Position numbers and translations under genes: made by a program
NCBI GenBank assembly: GCA_902462295.1
Contig: CABQAZ010000004.1
Coordinates: 27,550-91,549, forward strand
DNA length: 64,000 nt
Direction of reading: 5' to 3'
DNA from: an uncultured Clostridium sp.
Lineage (GTDB): Bacteria; Bacillota; Clostridia; TANB77; CAG-508
The notes under the pieces: generated by a model
Seen by the model: only the letters and a program-made list of their open reading frames with translations
What the model was told of the DNA's origin: nothing
The model's database searches: none
Part shown: one piece after another, positions 45,997 through 54,197 of the stretch
How the letters are laid out: every line of letters begins with the position of its first letter
How positions within the stretch are numbered: the stretch's first letter is position 1

Positions 45997-46109
45997 TTCA
46001 TTTTCCTCCAAATATTATTTTTTTATAATTATATTTTATATTACAATTTTAATTATGTCTATACTATTTATAATTTATATTTATACTTTGCTACTTAGTA
46101 ATGTTCTAC

Positions 46110-46328
46110 TTTAAATTAATATCCGAAAGGCTTTAAATATAAGCTTTGAATGAAATGACGAATGTGCATGGAGAAATTTTAGAAATCCTTATGTAGTTTT
46201 ATGGTAAGAGTTCACGATAGTGGAAAGGACCCATAAAACAAATTAGAATTTCTTAAATTTCGTAATAAACTGAGGAATATAATGAAAAGCTTATATTTAA
46301 AGCCTTTCGGATAAAAACAATTAAACTA
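46110..46328. repeat. Long palindromic interspersed element, copy D
   Basis: Inner arms are a perfect inverted pair (ATCCGAAAGGCTTTAAATAT and ATATTTAAAGCCTTTCGGAT) whose sequence differs from copies A-C on both sides. The internal stems and loop match copies A and B. It lies 15 nt after the stop of the 293-residue unknown gene and upstream of the rdgB-like gene, in the same orientation as copy C. Confidence 0.85.
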
Positions 46329-46342
46329 TTTATTTAACAACA

Positions 46343-47224
46343 CTACTTTTCTAATTTATAAACATATAAATTACCATTAGGTTTTATAATACAATCTGCA
46401 ATAATCCACTCTTCTCCTTTATACGTATAATAAAAAACTTTAGTTTCTTTCATTGATTCATCTGTATCATCCCCTAATCTATATGCTAATTCTTCATTTT
46501 CAATTCCTGGTATGTCATTTACATCCATTATTTTAGTTTCAATATATTTTAATTTCTTTACATCTTTTATTTTTATTCCCATATTGCTTGTCATCAAAAC
46601 ATATGCATTATCCATAGCCCAATCTATCTCTGAATCTTCAGCAGTTGAACACTCATCTTTATACAATACAGTTTTCCCAAGGAAATCTTCACCATTTGTT
46701 TTGTAACAACCGATTTCCATATTTTCAAAATATTTCCTTGTATCTATTTCTTTCAATCTTTTTGCATATTGTAATAAAATTTCATCTATTTTCTCTGTTT
46801 TATTGGTATAAATACTTATTATTTCACCATCTACTGAGCAATCATCGTTCCAATTATAGGAAGTCTCATACTGGTTGTTTAGTTTATTAAAATCTTCTTC
46901 CAGCTTCTGTTTAACAACTGAAAGATATTTTTCTTTAAATGTAGACTTCATATCTTTATAGTTAAAAAATGTAGTACCATCAAGCTCAAAACTATCATTA
47001 TATCTTTCCATTTCAAAATAAAAGCCATACTCTTTATCTTCAAAAGTTGCAACATACTCACCATTATCTTCTTTTATATCAATAAGTTTTACTTTTCCAA
47101 AATTATTCTTTTTAGCATATCTTTTTATTATATTTTGAGGTGACATATATTTTTTATAACAAATAGGTACAACTAAAATTAATATTATTATTGCTATTAT
47201 TATTCTTTCTAAATTTCTTCTCAT
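46343..47224 (-). CDS. Exported or membrane-anchored protein of unknown function
   Basis: 293 residues. N-terminal hydrophobic helix (residues 8-22, IIIAIIILILVVPIC) with a single cysteine after it, not a clear lipobox. The rest is soluble, with alternating strands and helices (GEYVATFEDKEYGFYFEMERY, FNKLNNQYETSYNWNDDCSVDGEIISIYTNK). No known motif is recognised. Good coding bias and a start close to the SD GGGG make it a real gene. It lies downstream of the ABC transporter? No: it is the gene after it in transcription order, with a 35-nt gap. Confidence 0.65.
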   Translation of the reverse strand: MRRNLERIIIAIIILILVVPICYKKYMSPQNIIKRYAKKNNFGKVKLIDIKEDNGEYVATFEDKEYGFYFEMERYNDSFELDGTTFFNYKDMKSTFKEKYLSVVKQKLEEDFNKLNNQYETSYNWNDDCSVDGEIISIYTNKTEKIDEILLQYAKRLKEIDTRKYFENMEIGCYKTNGEDFLGKTVLYKDECSTAEDSEIDWAMDNAYVLMTSNMGIKIKDVKKLKYIETKIMDVNDIPGIENEELAYRLGDDTDESMKETKVFYYTYKGEEWIIADCIIKPNGNLYVYKLEK

Positions 47225-47259
47225 TTAATAATCCCCTTTTATTAAAATCCATACTACCT

Positions 47260-49872
47260 CTATTCTGTTCTTAATGCTTCTACCGGGTCACGTTTTGCTG
47301 CAAACTTAGCAGGAATCAAGCCAGCAATCATAGTTAATCCAACACTAATAGCTACTAATATAATTCCACCAATCACTGGAAGTTTAGCAATACCAGAAAT
47401 ATTAACTAAATGTTCAATCACAATATTAATTGGAATATCTATTAATAAAGTCACACCTATACCAATTAAACCTGCAACTAAACCAACAAGCAATGTTTCT
47501 GCATTAAACACTCTTGAAACATCTTTCTTAGAAGCACCTATACTACGTAAAATTCCAATCTCTTTAGTTCTTTCAAGTACTGATATATATGTTATAATTC
47601 CTATCATTATTGATGAAACTACTAAAGAAATTCCAACAAAAGCAATTAATACATAGCTAATTACATTAATTATAGTTGAAACAGAACTCATCATAATTCC
47701 AACCAAATCTGTATAATTAATAACATTTTCTTCTTTACCTTGTTCTGTTTGTTTATTATTATAATCTGTTATAATATCCGCAATTTTATCTTTTGACTCA
47801 AAATCTTTAGGGTATAAATTAATTGATGATGGATTATCTAAATCCACAACTCCTAATTTACTCAAATTATTATCATAAGTTGCAGATGCATTATTAGAAT
47901 ATGTTTGCATTAATTGAGCAAGTTCTGCTTCAGAAAGTGTTGCCATATAAGCTTTTTGCTCATCAGATAATTGTGTATAATCAAATGTTCCATTTGTATT
48001 TTCAGGGAATTTTATACCTGTAAATACATTTATCTCAGGATTAGCTTTTTGTTCTTTTACAATTTCAGCTTCATTAACTTTATTTATAACATATTCTTTT
48101 AATTCTTTGTTATATCCAATTAGTCCTGCTGAAGATGATGTAATTGTATTCTCATTTGGCTTAATAATTCCTACAATTTGAATTTCTTCCGCCTTATCTA
48201 CTATTTGTTTCATATAATCTTCATCATTTGTCATGTCTTGCCATACATTTCCAACTTTTTTGTAATAATCTGTATTTAATAATACTTTAAATTTATAATT
48301 TAAAAGTTCATCATAAGAATAACTATTTTTATCATCATTTGTTTTAATCTCTTCACCATTTTTCAATTTTTCCATTGCATTTCCAAGTTCTGAAACATCT
48401 TTTATTCCCAATGAATATAAAGTATAATCACTTACTTCATTATTCTTATCTGCTATTAATACAACTTCATTATATTTTTCAGGCATTCTACCTGCTAATA
48501 CATCATATTGTGAATTTATTAAATCTTTGTTATCAAGCATTTCTGTCCATACATCTGTTTCTGCCATTGCAAGCCCACTACTTGATGACATTATTGAACT
48601 TGATTGTTCTTGTGCTTTTACCATGTCTCCAAATCCTATTTTTTCTAATACTGAACTTGGATTTACTTTATATGCACTTCCATCTTCTTTTTCTTTGTAA
48701 ATATTTAAGTCTAAATTATATCCATATTGAATTGCATTTATATAATTTTTGATATCACTGTCACCATTTTCAACAAACTCTTTAAATTCTTTCAGATTAT
48801 TAGTTTGAACCTTACTTGATAAAGTTTCTAACATATCTCCCATAATTGCTCTTGAATATATTTTGTCATTATCATGTTTTTCTTCATCATCTTTTCCCAT
48901 CATTGCTTCCATCATACTTGACATATCGATAGATGATTCTTGAATTTCTATTGGATATGATGATAATGTATCTTCTTCCACTTTGTTTATATATGATTGC
49001 ATTCCATTTGACAACGAAAGTATTAATGCAATTCCTATTATTCCTATTGAGCCTGCAAATGATGTTAAAAATGTTCTTCCTTTTTTAGTCATTAAATTAT
49101 TTAAACTTAGATGTACTGCTGTTGCAAATTTCATTGAAGCTTTTCCTGATTTTTCTTTTTTAGTTCTTGCTCTATCTAAATCTTTTTTTGTTGCAGTATA
49201 TGGGTTTGAATCATCAATTACTTTTCCATCTAATAATTTAATTATTCTTGATGAATATTTTTCCGCTAATTCAGGGTTATGTGTTACCATTATTATTAGT
49301 CTGTCTTTTGAAATATCTTTTAATATTTCCATTACCTGTTCACTTGTTTTAGAATCTAATGCTCCTGTTGGCTCATCTGCAAGTAATATATCTGGGTCAT
49401 TTACTAAAGCTCTTGCTATTGCAACTCTTTGCATTTGCCCCCCTGACATTTGGTTTGGCTTTTTGTTTATTTGGTCACCTAATCCAACTTTTGTTAGTGC
49501 ATCTATTGCTCTCTTTTTTCTTTCTTCTTTTCCTACTCCTGATATTGTAAGTGCTAATTCAACATTTGCTAATACTGTTTGATGTGGTATTAAATTATAA
49601 CTTTGGAATACAAACCCTACAGAATGATTTCTATATGTATCCCAGTCTTTATCTTTAAATTGTTTTGTTGATTTTCCGTTAATCACTAAATCTCCTGATG
49701 TGTATCTGTCTAAACCTCCTATTATGTTTAACATTGTTGTTTTTCCACATCCACTTTGCCCTAGTATTGATACAAATTCACTTTCTCTAAATTCTAAGTC
49801 TATTCCTTTTAGGGCTTTTACTTCATTATCTCCTGATAGATAATTTTTGGTTATTCCTTTTAATTGTAACAT
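47260..49872 (-). CDS. MacB-like ABC transporter, fused ATPase and FtsX permease
   Basis: 870 residues from MLQLKGITKNYLSGDN (AAAGGA 8 nt upstream; a GTG two codons before is possible). ATPase: Walker A GQSGCGKTT, Q-loop VFQSYNLIPHQT, signature MSGGQMQRVAIARAL, Walker B ILLADEPTGALD, H-loop VTHNPELAE. After residue 260 comes a TM helix, a large extracytoplasmic domain to about 720, and three TM helices with the FtsX motif ERTKEIGILRSIGASKKDVSRVFNAE. Such proteins export peptides, lipoproteins or drugs, or act in stress sensing. Tandem fusion of both halves is typical of Clostridia forms. Confidence 0.92.
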   Translation of the reverse strand: MLQLKGITKNYLSGDNEVKALKGIDLEFRESEFVSILGQSGCGKTTMLNIIGGLDRYTSGDLVINGKSTKQFKDKDWDTYRNHSVGFVFQSYNLIPHQTVLANVELALTISGVGKEERKKRAIDALTKVGLGDQINKKPNQMSGGQMQRVAIARALVNDPDILLADEPTGALDSKTSEQVMEILKDISKDRLIIMVTHNPELAEKYSSRIIKLLDGKVIDDSNPYTATKKDLDRARTKKEKSGKASMKFATAVHLSLNNLMTKKGRTFLTSFAGSIGIIGIALILSLSNGMQSYINKVEEDTLSSYPIEIQESSIDMSSMMEAMMGKDDEEKHDNDKIYSRAIMGDMLETLSSKVQTNNLKEFKEFVENGDSDIKNYINAIQYGYNLDLNIYKEKEDGSAYKVNPSSVLEKIGFGDMVKAQEQSSSIMSSSSGLAMAETDVWTEMLDNKDLINSQYDVLAGRMPEKYNEVVLIADKNNEVSDYTLYSLGIKDVSELGNAMEKLKNGEEIKTNDDKNSYSYDELLNYKFKVLLNTDYYKKVGNVWQDMTNDEDYMKQIVDKAEEIQIVGIIKPNENTITSSSAGLIGYNKELKEYVINKVNEAEIVKEQKANPEINVFTGIKFPENTNGTFDYTQLSDEQKAYMATLSEAELAQLMQTYSNNASATYDNNLSKLGVVDLDNPSSINLYPKDFESKDKIADIITDYNNKQTEQGKEENVINYTDLVGIMMSSVSTIINVISYVLIAFVGISLVVSSIMIGIITYISVLERTKEIGILRSIGASKKDVSRVFNAETLLVGLVAGLIGIGVTLLIDIPINIVIEHLVNISGIAKLPVIGGIILVAISVGLTMIAGLIPAKFAAKRDPVEALRTE

Positions 49873-49962
49873 TTTCACTTTCCTTTCAATCTCAAATATT
49901 ATTATTTTACTATTTAATTGTGAATTTTATGTAAAAAATTTCAATTAAATAAATTTTATATC

Positions 49963-50112
49963 TAAAGAAGGGATTATATATAAATATTTGATAAACCGCG
50001 CCAGCGACCAAATGAGCGAAGCGAATGCGATATGGAGCAACCTACTTTAATTTATCATCTGTTGGTTGCGACAGTAAGGTTTTTAAAATATTTATATATA
50101 ATCCCTTCTTTA
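49963..50112. repeat. 150-bp palindromic element with 27-bp perfect inverted ends
   Basis: Left end from TAAAGAAGGGATTATATATA (49963) to AAATATTT and the right end (50086-50112) are exact reverse complements. The core is unusually GC-rich for this genome (ACCGCGCCAGCGACCAAATG) and partly self-complementary with TTGGTTGCGACAG. It is MITE-like, with no ORF, and lies between thrS and the ABC transporter. Confidence 0.85.
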
Positions 50113-50124
50113 TTATTATTTATT

Positions 50125-52068
50125 TTATCCTATAACTTTATTATCAATTTCATCTTTAATTTTAGTAACAAATTCGTCAACTTTCATTGTTCCAATATCT
50201 CCATCTTTTCTAGAACGAACTGCAACAAGTTTACTTTCTTGTTCTTTTGCTCCAATAACTAGCATATATGGTACTTTTTCAAGTTGAGCTTTTCTAATTT
50301 TATATCCTATTTTTTCATTAGATTCATCTAATTCAACTCTAACTTTGTTCTTCTTTAACTCAGTTTCAACCTCTTTAGCATATTCAATTTGATTATCTGT
50401 AATAGGTAATATTTTTACTTGTACAGGTGATAACCATACAGGGAATAGTCCTTTAGTTTCTTCAATCAAGAATGATATAAATCTATCAGAAGAACCAAGA
50501 ATTGCTCTATGAATTACTACTGGTCTATGTTCTTTATTATCTTCTCCTATAAAGCTTAAATCAAATCTTTCAGGTAATGCAAAATCTAATTGACAAGTTG
50601 GAATTGTTACATCATGATTTAATGCTGTTTTTATTTGAATGTCAATCTTTGGTCCATAAAATGCCGCTTCTCCCTCAGCTTCATAAAAATCAATATTCAT
50701 ATCTTTTAATATAGCTCTTAATTGTTCTTCAGCTGTTTCCCACATTTCATCATTATCAATGTATTTTTCTTTGTTCTTTTTGTCTCTTAATGATAATCTA
50801 TATTTAAATGAATCAGCAGAAAATCCGAAGTCTTTTTGATATACTTCTTTAATTAATTTTAATACATTTCCAACTTCCTCTTTTATTTGGTCTGGTCTAA
50901 CAAATAGATGAGCATCATTTTGACACATCTGTCTTACTCTTTCTAGTCCACAAACAGCTCCACTGTTTTCATATCTAAAATCATTTGCAAGTTCTCCAAT
51001 TCTGATTGGCAAATCTCTATAAGAACGAGTTTTGCTTTTATATATTAGCATATGATGAGGACAATTCATTGGTCTTAAAACCATTTCTTCATTATCCATT
51101 TTCATTGCTGGAAACATATCGTCTTTATAGTGTTCCCAATGTCCACTTGTTTTATATAATTCTACATTTGCAAGACATGGTGTATAAACATGGTCATATC
51201 CTAATTCAATTTCTTTGTCCTGAATATATCTTTCTAATATTCTTCTTATTGTAGCACCATGTGGTAAATACATTGGAAGTCCTGAACCAACCAATTCATG
51301 TGTCATAAATAACTCTAGGTCTTTACCAATTTTTCTATGGTCTCTTTCTTTTGCTTCTTCTAATAATTTCAAATATTCTTCTAGTTGACTTGTTTTTGGA
51401 TAAGATACTCCATAAATTCTTTGTAACATTTTATTTTTTTCGTCACCTCTCCAATAAGCTCCTGATGTTGATAATAATTTAACTGCTTTTACTTTCCCTG
51501 TACTTATTAAGTGAGGTCCTGCACATAAATCTACATATTCACCTTGTTTATAGAATGAAATTGTTTCTCCCTCTGGTAATTCTTCTATTAATTCTACTTT
51601 GTAGCTTTCTTTAGCTTCTTTCATTAACTTTATTGATTCTTCTCTAGAAAGTTCAAATCTTTCAAGTGGTAAATCTTCTTTTACTATTTTTTTCATTTCA
51701 GCTTCTATTTTTTCAAAGTCCTCTTCTGAAAATCTATATTCTGTATCAAAATCATAATAGAATCCATTTGATATTGCTGGTCCTATTGCTAATTGTACAT
51801 TTGGAAATAACCTTTTTATTGCTTGTGCCATTATATGTGAAGTTGTATGCCAATATGCTTTTTTACCTTCCTCACTATTTTCAAATGTGCATATGTTTAA
51901 TGAACAATCTTCACTTAATTTAAATCTTAAATCTTCTACTTTTCCATTTACTTCACCACATGTTGCCATTCTAGCTAGTCCTTCACTTATTTGCTTTGCT
52001 ACTTCTAATATTGTTTTTCCATTTTCTATCTCTAAAACTTTTCCATCTTTTAATGTTACTTTTATCAT
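50125..52068 (-). CDS. thrS: Threonyl-tRNA synthetase
   Basis: 647-residue class II synthetase. TGS domain (1-60), editing domain with YWHTTSHIMAQAIKRLFP and CAGPHLISTGKVKA, and the catalytic core with MNCPHHMLIYKS (zinc Cys), RELANDF-like RIGELANDFRYENSGAVCGLERVRQM and PVVIHRAILGSSDRFI. The anticodon-binding domain follows. SD GGAGG lies before the ATG. Control is by a T-box in the leader. Confidence 0.97.
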   Translation of the reverse strand: MIKVTLKDGKVLEIENGKTILEVAKQISEGLARMATCGEVNGKVEDLRFKLSEDCSLNICTFENSEEGKKAYWHTTSHIMAQAIKRLFPNVQLAIGPAISNGFYYDFDTEYRFSEEDFEKIEAEMKKIVKEDLPLERFELSREESIKLMKEAKESYKVELIEELPEGETISFYKQGEYVDLCAGPHLISTGKVKAVKLLSTSGAYWRGDEKNKMLQRIYGVSYPKTSQLEEYLKLLEEAKERDHRKIGKDLELFMTHELVGSGLPMYLPHGATIRRILERYIQDKEIELGYDHVYTPCLANVELYKTSGHWEHYKDDMFPAMKMDNEEMVLRPMNCPHHMLIYKSKTRSYRDLPIRIGELANDFRYENSGAVCGLERVRQMCQNDAHLFVRPDQIKEEVGNVLKLIKEVYQKDFGFSADSFKYRLSLRDKKNKEKYIDNDEMWETAEEQLRAILKDMNIDFYEAEGEAAFYGPKIDIQIKTALNHDVTIPTCQLDFALPERFDLSFIGEDNKEHRPVVIHRAILGSSDRFISFLIEETKGLFPVWLSPVQVKILPITDNQIEYAKEVETELKKNKVRVELDESNEKIGYKIRKAQLEKVPYMLVIGAKEQESKLVAVRSRKDGDIGTMKVDEFVTKIKDEIDNKVIG

Positions 52069-52103
52069 TTAAAATTCCTCCTTATATTTCACTTTCCTAT
52101 TAT

Positions 52104-52300
52104 AAAAAAACACTTCTATAGATATTTTTATCTATAGGAGTGCTTCTTAAAACACGGTTCCATCCCATTTTTCACTTAATTAATTATAACGTATCTTACA
52201 CGTCTAGCTTATTCACTAGAAACTAAAGAGCTAGTCTTTCAAATATGTTTTCTACAATTAGTTTTCAGCCTTTGACTAATTTTCTCTGTTAGAAACCTTT
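52104..52300 (-). promoter_or_regulatory. T-box riboswitch, tRNA-Thr responsive
   Basis: Minus strand: GGGATGGAACCGTG (52151-52167), a variant of the T-box consensus AGGGTGGNACCGCG. It is followed by a terminator hairpin (AGCACTCCTATAGAT with ATCTATAGAAGTG, then T7 at 52104-52110). Upstream, AGAG pairs with CTCT to close stem I, and a Thr codon ACT lies just before that closing arm, at the same place as GGG in the glyS leader. Confidence 0.88.
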
Positions 52301-52315
52301 ATTTTACTTTTTCTC

Positions 52316-52723
52316 TTATATGTTTTTATATTCTCTTATTTTTTTATATGCATATATAGCTACTATTGCTAATACTGTTATTGCTACTCCCATCATTGTA
52401 TTCTCTGTAGCACCGGCTTTTGGTAAACTTGTATTATAGTTATTTGAAGTTGTAGCATCATTTAAACTTGTATTTGTATTGGTATTTGTACCTAAATCTA
52501 TACTAGTATTAGTATTAACATTTGTATTTGTATCAGTGTTTGTATTTGTATCAGTACTTGTATTACTATCAGTTTCATTATCATTATCATCTAATTGATT
52601 AGTTTGATCTTCCCAAAAATCAATTCCTGAATCTGTTGCAGCAAATACATTTGTAGTCATAAAAAATAAAATTGCTATCATTATTAATACTATTATTGTT
52701 TTTAATATTTTCTCTTTTTTCAT
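52316..52723 (-). CDS. Small LPKAG surface protein, Thr/Asn-rich
   Basis: 135 residues. Signal peptide (KILKTIIVLIMIAILFFMTTNVFAA), then a low-complexity Asn/Thr/Asp region of about 55 residues (TNTNTDTNTNVNTNTS), then SLPKAG, a TM helix and a KKIREYKNI tail. This is the layout of a sortase substrate, with LPKAG in place of LPxTG. It is probably cell-wall anchored. No sortase gene is in the window. It lies directly upstream of the thrS T-box on the same strand. Confidence 0.72.
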   Translation of the reverse strand: MKKEKILKTIIVLIMIAILFFMTTNVFAATDSGIDFWEDQTNQLDDNDNETDSNTSTDTNTNTDTNTNVNTNTSIDLGTNTNTNTSLNDATTSNNYNTSLPKAGATENTMMGVAITVLAIVAIYAYKKIREYKNI

Positions 52724-52843
52724 CGTCCAACCTCTTTCTTTTTAATAATTTTATCTATAGTATTCATTCTCCCTATATATATTTATACTACATTTTTTTA
52801 TTAAATGCAAGTTTTTTTGTATATTTTTTTATTTTTTCGCATT

Positions 52844-53935
52844 TTAAACATTAAATTTAAATAATACCACATCACCATCTTGCATTACATATTCTTTTCC
52901 CTCCTGACGTACAAGCCCTTTTTCTCTAGCAGAAACCATTGTTCCTTCTCTTATTAAATCATCATATGAAACTATTTCCGCTTTTATAAAACCTCTTTCT
53001 ATATCTGAATGGATTTTTCCTGCAGCTTTTGGTGCCTTTGTCCCCTTTTTTATTGTCCATGCTCTTACTTCTGGTTCTCCAGCAGTTAAAAATGACATTA
53101 ACCCTAACAAATCATAACTCTTCTTTATTAGTTTATCTAATCCAGATTCTTTTAAGCCTAAAGCTTCTAACATTTCTTGTTTGTCATTATCATCTAATCC
53201 TGATAATTCTTCTTCTATTTTTACACATAATGGTATTACTTCTGCATTTTCTTTTTTGGCATATTCTTCTACTTTTTTTACATTTTCTTCATTTTCAGCA
53301 GATTGCATTTGCTCTTCTGATATATTTGCAATATATATTATTGGTTTTGCTGTTAATAGAAACATTTCTTTTAACATTTCTTGTTCATCTTCGTTATATT
53401 CTAGTGCTCTTGCTGATATTCCTTTTTCTAAATTAGATTTTATTTTTTCTATAAAATCTATTTCTGATTGATATTTTTTATCTGCTTTTAAATTTTTCTT
53501 GGCTTTTTCTAATCTTTTTTCTAATGTTTCTATATCAGCAAAAATTAATTCTAAATTTATTGTTTCTATATCTCTTAATGGATCAACACTTCCATCAACA
53601 TGTATTACATTTGAATCTTCAAAACACCTTACAACTTGGCATATTGCATCAACTTCACGTATATGTGATAAAAATTTATTTCCAAGTCCTTCTCCTTTAC
53701 TTGCACCTTTTACAAGTCCTGCAATGTCAACAAATTCTACAACTGCTTTTGTTACTTTTTGTGGTTTATATATCTCTGCTAATTTATCAATTCTTTCATC
53801 TGGAACAGCTACAACTCCTACATTTGGTTCTATTGTACAAAATGGATAATTTGCACATTCTGCTCCTGCTTTTGTTATACTATTAAACATTGTACTCTTT
53901 CCTACATTTGGTAACCCTACTATTCCTATTTTCAT
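52844..53935 (-). CDS. ychF: Redox-regulated ATPase YchF (OBG family)
   Basis: 363 residues. G1 GLPNVGKSTMFN (6-17), G3 FVDIAGLVKGASKGEGLGNKFL, the ATP-preferring variant of G4 (YIANISEEQ), and a C-terminal TGS domain with VRAWTIKKGTKAPKAAGKIHSDIERGFIKAE. YchF/Ola1 binds ribosomes and hydrolyses ATP. SD AAAGGAAA lies before the ATG. Confidence 0.97.
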   Translation of the reverse strand: MKIGIVGLPNVGKSTMFNSITKAGAECANYPFCTIEPNVGVVAVPDERIDKLAEIYKPQKVTKAVVEFVDIAGLVKGASKGEGLGNKFLSHIREVDAICQVVRCFEDSNVIHVDGSVDPLRDIETINLELIFADIETLEKRLEKAKKNLKADKKYQSEIDFIEKIKSNLEKGISARALEYNEDEQEMLKEMFLLTAKPIIYIANISEEQMQSAENEENVKKVEEYAKKENAEVIPLCVKIEEELSGLDDNDKQEMLEALGLKESGLDKLIKKSYDLLGLMSFLTAGEPEVRAWTIKKGTKAPKAAGKIHSDIERGFIKAEIVSYDDLIREGTMVSAREKGLVRQEGKEYVMQDGDVVLFKFNV

Positions 53936-54060
53936 TTCTGTTTTCCTTTCTTTGTTTCTATTTTTCTTTTATACTAATACATTATAACAAACTTTTTCAT
54001 TTTAATAAATAGTTTTTTTTAATTTTATGTTATAAACGTTACTGGATAATAATTTATTTT

Positions 54061-54131
54061 TAATTAATACATAAAAATACTTGAAATATAAGCTTTTTAT
54101 TATATTCCTCGGTTTATTACAAAATTCAAAG
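54061..54131. repeat. Partial copy of the long palindromic element (right arm, inverted)
   Basis: CTTGAAATATAAGCTTTT followed by TATATTCCTCGGTTTATTAC is the reverse complement of the right arm of copies A-D. The rest is missing. It fills the divergent gap between ychF and the pseudouridine synthase gene. Confidence 0.75.
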
Positions 54132-54146
54132 CATATTATGAAAATC

Positions 54147-54175
54147 TTGAATCTTGTCTAAAAATATGATAAAAT
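54147..54175 (+). promoter_or_regulatory. Promoter of the RluA-family gene
   Basis: TTGAAT (54147-54152), 17 nt, TAAAAT (54170-54175), 22 nt before the start codon. Confidence 0.6.
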
Positions 54176-54197
54176 TCTTTCCAAAAAGGAGAGTTAT

